Below are positions 7,689 through 14,481 of a stretch of 31,599 nt of DNA, piece after piece. The notes under the pieces are model-generated. The model saw only the letters and a list, made by a program, of their open reading frames with translations. It was not told where the DNA came from and did no database searches. The DNA is from CANHEE01 sp049316985 (GTDB lineage: Bacteria; Bacteroidota; Bacteroidia; Chitinophagales; Saprospiraceae): assembly GCA_049316985.1 (NCBI GenBank), contig JBMOJB010000024.1, forward strand, positions 1 to 31,599, in the 5' to 3' direction. How positions within the stretch are numbered: position 1 is the stretch's first letter; each line of letters starts with the position of its first letter. The translations under genes and the position numbers were made by a program.

Positions 7689-9605
7689 ATGAGTGAAAAG
7701 ACAGCAGATATCATATACCTGGAGAAAATCCTGGAGGCATTAAAAACAGAGCGGGAAGAAGATTTTCTCCAGTTCAAAGAAATGATACAGAGCGTTCCGT
7801 TGGCAGAGCGCATTGAATTGGGTTACTCCTGGTATCCCATCAAGGTGGAAAAGGCAGGTTATGCCATCGGAGACAGGGCTTTTGTCATCGTGGAACGACA
7901 AGCGAAAAGAGATACACCACATCAGTTCAGAGATGGAGGTACGGTAAGTTTCTTCATTCAAAGACCGGATGGTAAAATCAAAGAGAAGACCGGCGTAATT
8001 AATTTCATTGAGCGCAATCGGATGAAGATTATTCTGAATGCCAAGGATATTCCGGAGTGGATTGACGAAGCCGGAATTGGTCTGGATATGCTTTTCGATG
8101 AGCGCTCCTATCAGGAGATGGAAAAAGTGCTGCACAAAGTCATCAAGGCGGACAAAATCCGATTGGCAGAAATGCGTGCTATTATTCATGGTATCAAACC
8201 GGCACACTTTTCAGATTACCGAATCCCGATTAATATAGCTCAGTTGAATGTTGCCCAGAATGAAGCCATCGCAGAGATTCTGGCTGCTCATGATGTCGCT
8301 ATTATCCATGGCCCTCCGGGCACCGGGAAAACGACAACTTTGGTTCAGGCCATCAAAGAGCTGAATGCCAGGGAAGGTGCAGTGCTGGTTTGTGCTCCAA
8401 GCAATTCTGCTGTGGATCTCTTGACCGACAGGCTATCGGCTGCCGGATTAAATGTGGTACGTGTAGGCAATATTTCAAGAGTAGATGAAGATTTGCTTCG
8501 CCACACGGTGGATTATATCATGGCGCATCATCCTGAGCGCAAAAACATCAACAAAATCAGAGCGCAAGCCAGTGATTCCCGCAGAAAAGCAAAGCGATAC
8601 CGCAGGAGTTTTGGTGTGAGAGAAAGAGAAAGCCGTGAGAAATTACAACAAGAAGCCAATGAATTGAGTGCCTGGGCCAACCAACTGGAGAATCGCCTGC
8701 TGGATCAGATACTTGACGGTGCAGATGTCATAGCTTGCACGCTGGTAGGAGCAGCTCATCCGACAATCGACAAATACAAGTTTCGGACAGTGGTTGTAGA
8801 TGAAGCGGCACAGGCATTGGAACCTGCGATCTGGATTCCACTTTGCAAAGCAGATAAAATAGTTTTTGCCGGTGATCCATTCCAGTTGCCGCCGACTGTG
8901 AAATCCGTGGATGCGAGGAAAATGGGTCTGGCTATCACGACCATGGAACGATGCCTCAGTCACTTGCCCAATGCATTGCTCAATGTGCAATACAGAATGA
9001 ATCAGGCCATAATGGATTTTTCCAATGATCGTTTTTACGAGGGCAAGCTTCAGGCTCATGAATCGGTAAAGGATCATCAGCTTATCATCGATGATGGAGA
9101 TTCTGTAACTTTCATTGACACTGTAGGTTGTGGATTTGATGAGCAAGTCGTAGAAGTTCAGGGGAGATTTCCGAGTCGATTTAATCCCGATGAATTTGTG
9201 ATATTGCGTGAGCACATGTTACAGGTTTTTGCTGAATATGCTGTTGAAGACATGCCTTCAGTCGCCATAATTTCGCCCTACAAAGAGCAGGTGATTTATA
9301 TGCAAACGATGATTCGCGACGATGAGAAAATGAAAGGAATGCCGATTACTGTAAATACGATTGATGGTTTCCAAGGTCAGGAAAGGGATGTGGTGTATAT
9401 TTCCCTTGTCCGCTCCAATTCTAAAGGAGAAATTGGATTTCTTACTGATTACAGGAGAATGAATGTAGCTATGACCCGTGCAAGAAAAAAGCTAACTGTG
9501 ATCGGTGATAGTGGTACGATCGGTCAGGATAAGTTCTACGACGCATTTCTCAATTATTGTGAAAAGCGAGGTGCATACCATACCGCTTGGGAATTTATGT
9601 TGTAG
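7689..9605 (+). CDS. SF1B DNA/RNA helicase of the UPF1/IGHMBP2/DNA2 type
   Basis: The 638-residue protein has an N-terminal beta-barrel-like region (about 40-125) and two RecA domains. Helicase motifs are complete: Walker A GPPGTGKTT (208-216), Ia APSNSAVD (236-243), II DEAAQ (371-375), III GDPFQLPP (395-402), IV QYRMN (434-438), V TIDGFQGQERD (557-567) and VI RRMNVAMTRA (589-598). A basic, coiled-coil-prone insertion (about 285-335) sits where UPF1-like enzymes have their 1B/stalk region. It should unwind nucleic acid in the 5'-3' direction in the cytoplasm, but the physiological substrate of the bacterial members is not established. It is a stand-alone gene, with about 120 bases before the flippase-like gene. 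Confidence 0.9.
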   Translation: MSEKTADIIYLEKILEALKTEREEDFLQFKEMIQSVPLAERIELGYSWYPIKVEKAGYAIGDRAFVIVERQAKRDTPHQFRDGGTVSFFIQRPDGKIKEKTGVINFIERNRMKIILNAKDIPEWIDEAGIGLDMLFDERSYQEMEKVLHKVIKADKIRLAEMRAIIHGIKPAHFSDYRIPINIAQLNVAQNEAIAEILAAHDVAIIHGPPGTGKTTTLVQAIKELNAREGAVLVCAPSNSAVDLLTDRLSAAGLNVVRVGNISRVDEDLLRHTVDYIMAHHPERKNINKIRAQASDSRRKAKRYRRSFGVRERESREKLQQEANELSAWANQLENRLLDQILDGADVIACTLVGAAHPTIDKYKFRTVVVDEAAQALEPAIWIPLCKADKIVFAGDPFQLPPTVKSVDARKMGLAITTMERCLSHLPNALLNVQYRMNQAIMDFSNDRFYEGKLQAHESVKDHQLIIDDGDSVTFIDTVGCGFDEQVVEVQGRFPSRFNPDEFVILREHMLQVFAEYAVEDMPSVAIISPYKEQVIYMQTMIRDDEKMKGMPITVNTIDGFQGQERDVVYISLVRSNSKGEIGFLTDYRRMNVAMTRARKKLTVIGDSGTIGQDKFYDAFLNYCEKRGAYHTAWEFML

Positions 9606-9701
9606 TTGTACTATTCTATATCTGCCGCATAATCAATCAGCTTCTATTTGCAATTTTTTAGCGGAAAGAAACAAAAAAGCAGAATAAAATTATTTTAATT
9701 T

Positions 9702-9709
9702 TATCTTTG
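9702..9709 (+). promoter_or_regulatory. Candidate -7 element for the flippase-like gene
   Basis: TATCTTTG is an exact TAnnTTTG match. It includes the TTG at 9707 that opens the longest frame of the next gene, so transcription would begin after that codon and the GTG at 9728 becomes the better start. Confidence 0.45.
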
Positions 9710-9727
9710 GCTTTTAATGCAGATTTT

Positions 9728-10828
9728 GTGAGCGAAGAAAAGAGACTTTTCAATATCAATGCAAAACGACAGGAAGAAATATTCCGTTCGTTCCGTGCTT
9801 CCAGAGTGCTTGTACCAATTTTATTGGGTATAGGAGTCGGTCTCTATATGGTATATCGGAATTTTGATCCTGCCGAATTTGAGAAAATTCGCTGGACAGG
9901 CCGAACCTTTTTTTGGGTTGGCATAGCAGCCATATTTCTAGTAATCAGGCACCTTTTCTACTCGCTTCGCCTTTACATTTTAGCGGATGGGGCGCTTACT
10001 TTTCGCAAATGTGTAGAACTTCTTTTTATCTGGGAATTTAGTACAGCAATCACACCGACTAGCGCCGGTGGAGCAGCCGTCGCCTTGTTTGTGTTGACAT
10101 TGGAAAAAATCCCTCCTGCCAAAACCGCGGTTATTGTCATCTACAAAGTCCTGCTGGATAGTATATTTTATCTTGTACTTTTTCCGATTCTATTTGTAAT
10201 TCTTGGCTTTCAGTTTATTAGCCCCGAAACGATCGATATTCATCATTTTGGAGGACTGGGATATACTTTTTTGACCGTATACGGTTTGATGGCGCTTCAG
10301 GGAGGCTTACTGTTTTATGGTGTTTTTTTTAATCCCAAGGGTTTTAGAAATCTAATGGATTGGGTTACTCGATTGCCTTTGCTTAATCGGTTTAATGAAA
10401 AAGCGAAAAATTTTGGGGAGGAGGTCATGATTGCGTCTGTCGGCATGAAGGGCAAAGACCGGAATTTTCATTATCGTGCATTTGGTACAACTATTGCTGC
10501 CTGGATTTGCCGATTCATGATGGTAAATGTGTTAATTTATGGCATTTATGAAGATATGAACCAAGATCTTCACAGCCATGCCATTGTTTTTGGACGAGTT
10601 ACCACGATGTATGTAGTCACCTTGTTTGCTCCCTCTCCCGGAGGCGCGGGTTTTGCCGAAGCGGCATTCGTCAGTTTTTTAAGAGATTATATTCCCACGA
10701 CAATAGCTTCTGTAGTTGGACTGATCTGGCGCATGATGTCACATTACACTTATCTACTAGTAGGAGCTGCAATCGTTCCTAACTGGCTTACAAAATTGTT
10801 GCTGGAACGCCGAAAACAAAAGGAATGA
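9728..10828 (+). CDS. Flippase-like / lysylphosphatidylglycerol synthase TM-domain protein (UPF0104)
   Basis: The frame runs from TTG 9707 (373 residues) or, as I prefer, GTG 9728 (366 residues, beginning SEEKRLFNINAK after the start). There is no in-frame ATG. About eight membrane helices follow a short basic N-terminus. The conserved family blocks TPTSAGGAAVALFVL and APSPGGAGFAEAAFVSFL are present. Members share the transmembrane domain of MprF-type enzymes and are thought to move or synthesise lipids at the inner membrane; the soluble aminoacyl-transferase domain of MprF is absent. Its substrate cannot be told. It is convergent with the SET-domain gene, 9 bases apart. Confidence 0.85.
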   Translation: MSEEKRLFNINAKRQEEIFRSFRASRVLVPILLGIGVGLYMVYRNFDPAEFEKIRWTGRTFFWVGIAAIFLVIRHLFYSLRLYILADGALTFRKCVELLFIWEFSTAITPTSAGGAAVALFVLTLEKIPPAKTAVIVIYKVLLDSIFYLVLFPILFVILGFQFISPETIDIHHFGGLGYTFLTVYGLMALQGGLLFYGVFFNPKGFRNLMDWVTRLPLLNRFNEKAKNFGEEVMIASVGMKGKDRNFHYRAFGTTIAAWICRFMMVNVLIYGIYEDMNQDLHSHAIVFGRVTTMYVVTLFAPSPGGAGFAEAAFVSFLRDYIPTTIASVVGLIWRMMSHYTYLLVGAAIVPNWLTKLLLERRKQKE

Positions 10829-10837
10829 TTATCTAAT

Positions 10838-11248
10838 TTACCGAGGTCTGTCATCAGTCATAAACCAGGTGGGACTTGCATCGTTGGGGTCTCCATGGTA
10901 ATTGATCGTTATTTCTTCCCAGGCTTCGATATCTCTTTCCGCAATAATATCAATTGTAAGCATGTCCATATCCATAATATAATCCGCATTTGAGGGCGCT
11001 GCATGGTTGTATAGAGAACCGAAACCCAAGGCAATGGCACAAGTTTTCAGGTCGTTTTCTTCATCTTCCCAAAGAAAATAGTAGTCGTAAAGTGTCGTTT
11101 TGTCCAAGAGTTCTATTTCACCTTGCTTCATTACAATAACCGGGCATACCTCTATCACATCTCCTTTATAGATTTTTTTAGAAGCAAAAACTCCTCGACC
11201 ACCAATTGGACTAGCCGCGACATAGATTTGTTGACTGTGTAAACTCAT
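10838..11248 (-). CDS. SET-domain protein (putative protein-lysine methyltransferase)
   Basis: The 136-residue protein is little more than a SET domain. It has the opening GGRGVFASKKIYKGDVIE (GxGvfA), then SLYNHAAPSNADY (the NHxxxPN-like cofactor motif) and near the end EEITINYHGD (the ExxxxY motif that closes the pseudoknot). These are the S-adenosylmethionine and catalytic elements of the family. There is no pre-SET or post-SET zinc region. Bacterial single-domain SET proteins are common, but their substrates are mostly unknown. Start ATG 11248 gives MSLHSQQIYV. Downstream in its direction it is convergent with the flippase-like gene. Confidence 0.85.
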   Translation of the reverse strand: MSLHSQQIYVAASPIGGRGVFASKKIYKGDVIEVCPVIVMKQGEIELLDKTTLYDYYFLWEDEENDLKTCAIALGFGSLYNHAAPSNADYIMDMDMLTIDIIAERDIEAWEEITINYHGDPNDASPTWFMTDDRPR

Positions 11249-11330
11249 TGATCAATTGAAAATTGAAAATGTGTTCTTACTGTAATGTAGCTCTTGCAAA
11301 TTGGTCTTTCGTCATAAGTAGGATATGATA

Positions 11331-11357
11331 ATCATCAAATTTTCAAATCATCAAATT
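11331..11357 (+). repeat. 27-base intergenic repeat, copy 1
   Basis: An A/T-rich 27-mer beginning ATCATCAAATTTTC is identical to 11454-11480 and, reverse-complemented, to 20160-20186. It is itself made of two ATCAAATT-type half-units. Between this copy and copy 2 lie two small hairpins. Confidence 0.8.
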
Positions 11358-11406
11358 GGATTGTAAAAATAATGCTGTTGTGTGTCAAATTTAGTAGTAG
11401 TATAAA

Positions 11407-11447
11407 TTGCCTTTAGGCAAAAGAATTGATATGGCGCGGAGCACCAT
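11407..11447. repeat. Pair of small hairpins between repeat copies 1 and 2
   Basis: TTGCC-TTTA-GGCAA (11407-11420) is a perfect stem. ATGG (11431-11434) with CCAT (11444-11447) forms a second stem that continues with GC/GC after one mismatch. Both lie between direct copies of the 27-base repeat. Confidence 0.55.
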
Positions 11448-11453
11448 GCCATA

Positions 11454-11480
11454 ATCATCAAATTTTCAAATCATCAAATT
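11454..11480 (+). repeat. 27-base intergenic repeat, copy 2, overlapping the GHMP kinase stop
   Basis: Identical to copy 1 at 11331-11357. Bases 11466-11480 lie inside the coding region of the minus-strand GHMP kinase and supply its last codons (ENLMI) and the TGA. Confidence 0.8.
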
Positions 11481-12383
11481 TTCAAATTGAATAACTTCCG
11501 GATATCCCATTTGTGAGAAGTAGGCCACGGTTTCAAGCAAATCCCGCTGGCTGGTCACAAGCACAAAATCTCCTCCCCAAGCACCGAGCGATTTGATTTC
11601 ACCCCAAAAGTCGGGGAAAAGCTGGGATTTTACGCTATTTATTCCGATAAAATCACTGATCAATGCTTCGTGTTCTACAATGACTGTATTCAATTCGTGT
11701 AGATTTTCTGCATTGACAAAGCTGCTGGTCAATGCATCCAGTTTTTGAATGTAACTTTCTTTTTCTCTATTTACCGATTTATATTTTTTTATTCCCTCTC
11801 GGGAGTCTTTCTTGTTTTCCAAATAGACAAAATACAGGTTATCTTTAAATGCTGGATTGTAATCTATCGGCTCGATTGTAGGATGAAAACCACTACGCTT
11901 GTAAATAATGGGTGAATTGTTGGATGCGCAAGCGATGTCGTAACCAGAACCTCCCATCGTTGCTTCAAGCAATTCATAGGGGTTAATTTCTGCCCAGGAA
12001 GCCAGATTATTAATCAGGGTAGAACTGGTGCCCAGACCCCATTTTCTTGGGAATGTCAGCTGGGTTTCGCAAATGTATCCTTTGTCCGGTGTAAGAAAAT
12101 CAGCGTTCAAGCGCTTGCTTTCAAGAAGCAATTTAGCAAGTGTACTTGCAATGCTTTGATCGCTGCTTTTGAGCAGTTTGAGGCTAATCGATTCGAAAGT
12201 GGCGCTGAACCAGCACTCTTTTTTTTCGTCAAAACTTTTCCATTTGATTGTAGGTTCGCCGTTTAATTCACTAACCTGTAAAGATTGACCATAGCGTGTG
12301 GGAACTGCCAGCGCAGCCGCACCATCCAGTACAAAATATTCTCCTGTTAGCAATAATTTCCCGTTGCTGTAAAAAGTCTTAAT
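11466..12383 (-). CDS. GYDIA-family GHMP kinase, apparently started at an AUU codon
   Basis: The conserved frame gives 305 residues from ATT 12383, or 295 from TTG 12353. Upstream of TTG the frame reads IKTFYSNGKL before LLTGEYFVLDGA. Family members typically begin M-K-x-FYSNGKLLLTGEY, so ATT stands exactly where the start ATG belongs. No ATG or GTG is in frame before the upstream stop. The GHMP motif GLGTSST and the naming motif GSGYDIACAS are present. GHMP enzymes phosphorylate small metabolites with ATP; this Bacteroidota family is often suggested to be mevalonate-kinase-like, but its substrate is unproven. A perfect hairpin sits just upstream at 12400-12433. An ATG-to-ATT mutation, a sequencing error or true AUU initiation are the alternatives. 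Confidence 0.82.
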   Translation of the reverse strand: MKTFYSNGKLLLTGEYFVLDGAAALAVPTRYGQSLQVSELNGEPTIKWKSFDEKKECWFSATFESISLKLLKSSDQSIASTLAKLLLESKRLNADFLTPDKGYICETQLTFPRKWGLGTSSTLINNLASWAEINPYELLEATMGGSGYDIACASNNSPIIYKRSGFHPTIEPIDYNPAFKDNLYFVYLENKKDSREGIKKYKSVNREKESYIQKLDALTSSFVNAENLHELNTVIVEHEALISDFIGINSVKSQLFPDFWGEIKSLGAWGGDFVLVTSQRDLLETVAYFSQMGYPEVIQFENLMI

Positions 12384-12399
12384 AGTTTCAGTATTTAAA

Positions 12400-12433
12400 A
12401 AGAAGCTGTTTCAGCACAATGAAACAGCTTCTT
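12400..12433 (-). terminator. Perfect 13-bp hairpin ending the LysM gene / leading the GHMP kinase
   Basis: AAGAAGCTGTTTC (12400-12412) and GAAACAGCTTCTT (12421-12433) pair perfectly around an 8-base loop. On the minus strand the stem runs into a short T-tract, as in an intrinsic terminator for the LysM gene 40 bases upstream. It ends only 17 bases before the kinase ATT codon, leaving little room for a separate promoter. Confidence 0.8.
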
Positions 12434-12473
12434 AATGGAATAAACTAATTAGTAAGTGATTTACCTGTACTAA

Positions 12474-12860
12474 TTACTTTAAAAAAGGAATGATAAGTTC
12501 CTGACCTACTTCAATTTTATCAGCATCATCCAAAATGTTGCGATTAGCATCAAAGATCTTTGTGTACAACATCGGATCTCCTGCATAATGTTTAGCGATT
12601 AAGCTCAAAGACTCTCCGCTTTTAACAGTATGCTTGGTATAGTAAGCAGTCTCAGCCACTTGAAGATCCATAACAACATCGCCGCCCGGATTATTTCCCG
12701 GAACCGCTTTCAAAGTATTCCACAATTGATCACTTTGATAACTGGTGGCTACTAATCCGGAAATTTTTAATACTCCGTTTTCTTCGGTAATACTTGGGTT
12801 GTTCATTCCCACTGTTTGTGTCATCGCGATGACATCAGCATACTTTGCTTGTGCAGACAT
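12474..12860 (-). CDS. LysM domain protein, Kbp/YgaU-like
   Basis: The 128-residue protein has a BON-like N-terminal region (about 20-70, SITEENGVLKISGLVATSYQ in part) and a C-terminal LysM domain (about 75-127; HTVKSGESLSLIAKHYAGDP then GQELIIPFLK). This is the architecture and length of E. coli Kbp (YgaU), a cytoplasmic potassium-binding protein. There is no signal peptide, which fits Kbp rather than a secreted peptidoglycan binder. Potassium binding is inferred from architecture only. ATG 12860 gives MSAQAKYADV. It is followed on the minus strand by a strong hairpin terminator. Confidence 0.85.
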   Translation of the reverse strand: MSAQAKYADVIAMTQTVGMNNPSITEENGVLKISGLVATSYQSDQLWNTLKAVPGNNPGGDVVMDLQVAETAYYTKHTVKSGESLSLIAKHYAGDPMLYTKIFDANRNILDDADKIEVGQELIIPFLK

Positions 12861-12979
12861 AATGTTTTTGTAAATTGGTGAATAAAAATTTTACGAAAAT
12901 AAGCATTCCTGCAGGATTTTCGCGCGACATTGGTATTATTTTACAATTATTTAACGGTTGGATAGTTAGTTGGTCTATT

Positions 12980-13027
12980 AGTCTACTAGTCCGTTAGTCT
13001 ACTGGTCAGGTAGTCTGCTGGTCAGTT
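12980..13027 (+). repeat. Three tandem 16-base repeats
   Basis: Units AGTCTACTAGTCCGTT (12980-12995), AGTCTACTGGTCAGGT (12996-13011) and AGTCTGCTGGTCAGTT (13012-13027) are imperfect tandem copies. A more decayed unit precedes them. They lie in the 263-base spacer between the LysM gene and pth, which holds no gene. Confidence 0.7.
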
Positions 13028-13123
13028 TGCGTGTTGATTTTAGGACAAATATTTTACTTTCCTGGCTATTTTAAAACTTAAGCTTTTCATTTGCGAAAAT
13101 TTGCCGCGTCGAAATAATAGACT

Positions 13124-13723
13124 TTAACGAATTCCGATGGTTCCGAAATCCAGAATCATCTCGCATGATTTGGGCAAAATTTCTCGGAGTTTATCTGCTT
13201 CTTCGTTGGACCATTTGCCGAGTACGAAATCTACTTGCCGACCTTTGCTGAAATTGGAGCCAATACCTATGCGAAGTCTGGCATAGTTGTTATTTCCGAG
13301 CGTGGCATCAATATTTTTGAGCCCGTTGTGTCCACCGTCACTGCCTTTTGGTCGGATTCTGATTTTCCCGAATTCGAGATTCAGGTCATCCAGCACAACC
13401 AGCAGATTTTCTTGCGCGATGTTTTCTTTTTGCAACCAATAGCGAACGGCTTTTCCACTGAGGTTCATATAGGTCGTGGGCTTGATCATAATGAACGTTC
13501 TGCCCTTGTGTTTGAACCTTGCGATGGAGCAATGTGTATCGCTGCTGAAATTCACTTCAATTTTTTTTGCCAAAGCGTCAACCACATCGAAACCGATATT
13601 GTGACGTGTGTCTTCATAATCCGGACCAATATTCCCTAGTCCGGCGATCAGGTATTTCATATTTTTTTCTTCAATTTGTACGCTTTTCTTTGCGAAAAGC
13701 AGTTTTTGGAGCCATTTTAACAT
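13124..13723 (-). CDS. pth: Peptidyl-tRNA hydrolase
   Basis: Pth recycles tRNA by cleaving the ester of peptidyl-tRNA released from stalled ribosomes. The domain starts MKYLIAGLGNIGPDYEDTRHN. Numbered from that Met, the catalytic H20 and the supporting N10, N66 (TYMNLSG), D92 (VVLDDLNL) and N112 (GGHNGLK) are all present, as in E. coli Pth. The open frame starts 21 codons earlier with a basic, hydrophobic lead (MLKWLQKLLFAKK). The start could be ATG 13723, giving 199 residues, or ATG 13660, giving 178; the second matches the usual family length. The gene stands alone on the minus strand. Confidence 0.95.
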   Translation of the reverse strand: MLKWLQKLLFAKKSVQIEEKNMKYLIAGLGNIGPDYEDTRHNIGFDVVDALAKKIEVNFSSDTHCSIARFKHKGRTFIMIKPTTYMNLSGKAVRYWLQKENIAQENLLVVLDDLNLEFGKIRIRPKGSDGGHNGLKNIDATLGNNNYARLRIGIGSNFSKGRQVDFVLGKWSNEEADKLREILPKSCEMILDFGTIGIR

Positions 13724-13798
13724 ATTATTCGAAAATGTGTTGGCATCGTTTTTGAATTTAATCTAGTAACCGATTCTTCAATTTTCAAAACTTACACA

Positions 13799-13909
13799 AT
13801 GCGCAAAGAAAAGAAAGTAATTTTCTATGAGGATCTGCGTTTCTGGCTGTTGATCAGTGCTACCTTTTTTTTGGTAATAATGATTTTGCAAAGCAGCTAT
13901 TTACAGTAG
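13799..13909 (+). CDS. Small hypothetical membrane protein, 36 residues
   Basis: ATG 13799 to TAG 13907-13909 encodes 36 residues. A charged N-terminus (MRKEKKVIFYEDLRFW) is followed by one hydrophobic helix (LLISATFFLVIMIL) and a short polar end (QSSYLQ). The layout is that of a single-pass membrane peptide with a positive, cytoplasmic N-terminus. It fills the space between the divergent pth and the convergent folA, ending three bases before the folA stop. No family is recognised. The clear protein-like layout and tight fit support it; its size argues for caution. Confidence 0.55.
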   Translation: MRKEKKVIFYEDLRFWLLISATFFLVIMILQSSYLQ

Positions 13910-13912
13910 AAC

Positions 13913-14416
13913 CTACCCCCTTCCCCCTTTTTTTTCTAAAATAGTAAAAGTATAATCAAATTCGTTTTTCTCATCCTTAAGATGCTTTTCTTCAAAAACC
14001 TGATTCCAATCATTTTCATCATATTTCGGAAAAAATACATCTCCATCGACGGTAGCATCGACATGCGTGATGTAGAGCTTATCCAGCAAATGCATACTTT
14101 GTCGATAAATTTCTCCGCCACCAATAATAAATAGTTCTGTTTCTCCTTCCAGCCTTGCAAATTCTATCGCTTCTTTCAGGTCATAAACAACCATACAGCC
14201 TGAAACCAAAAAAAATATGTCTCTACTGACGATAATGTTGGTTCTTTTGGGAAGAGGTCGGCCTATGGATTCGAAGCATTTCCGACCCATTATGATCGTA
14301 TGGTTGAGGGTGTGTTTCTTAAACCATTTAAAATCCTCAGGCAAATACCAGGGAATTTCATTTTCCCTTCCAATCACATTGTTTTTGGCCATCGCCACGA
14401 TTGCTGAGATAATCAT
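13913..14416 (-). CDS. folA: Dihydrofolate reductase
   Basis: The 167-residue enzyme reduces dihydrofolate to tetrahydrofolate with NADPH. It shows the family order: IISAIVAMAKNNVIGRENEIPW, the catalytic acid D28 in LPEDFKWFK, NADPH-binding GRKCFESIGRPLPKR, SRD, the FIIGGGEIYRQ loop and YITHVDATVDGDVFFP (motifs quoted in part). Length is typical. A -7 element lies 18 bases upstream of ATG 14416, so the leader is short. The region is divergent from the deiodinase-like gene. No thyA is adjacent, although many bacteria pair the two. Confidence 0.96.
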   Translation of the reverse strand: MIISAIVAMAKNNVIGRENEIPWYLPEDFKWFKKHTLNHTIIMGRKCFESIGRPLPKRTNIIVSRDIFFLVSGCMVVYDLKEAIEFARLEGETELFIIGGGEIYRQSMHLLDKLYITHVDATVDGDVFFPKYDENDWNQVFEEKHLKDEKNEFDYTFTILEKKGGRG

Positions 14417-14433
14417 TGTAAAAATTTTCGCTG

Positions 14434-14441
14434 CAAAGCTA
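14434..14441 (-). promoter_or_regulatory. Candidate -7 element of folA
   Basis: The minus strand reads TAGCTTTG, an exact TAnnTTTG match, 18 bases upstream of the folA ATG. It is back-to-back with plus-strand -7 elements at 14446-14461. Confidence 0.6.
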
Positions 14442-14445
14442 CGTA

Positions 14446-14461
14446 TATTTTTGTATTTTTG
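14446..14461 (+). promoter_or_regulatory. Two adjacent -7 elements for the deiodinase-like gene
   Basis: TATTTTTG occurs twice in direct succession (14446-14453 and 14454-14461), each an exact TAnnTTTG. Transcription from the second would start near 14468, almost on the first ATG (14470), which favours the second ATG (14482). Confidence 0.55.
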
Positions 14462-14481
14462 CCCTAATAATGGACCTAATC

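Noticed and set aside
8643..9215. 190-codon minus-strand frame inside the SF1 helicase
   Set aside because: It is opposite helicase motifs II to IV and is explained by codon bias on the coding strand.
11331..11480. CRISPR-like reading of the 27-base repeats
   Set aside because: Only two direct copies with a 96-base interval, no regular spacers and no cas genes.
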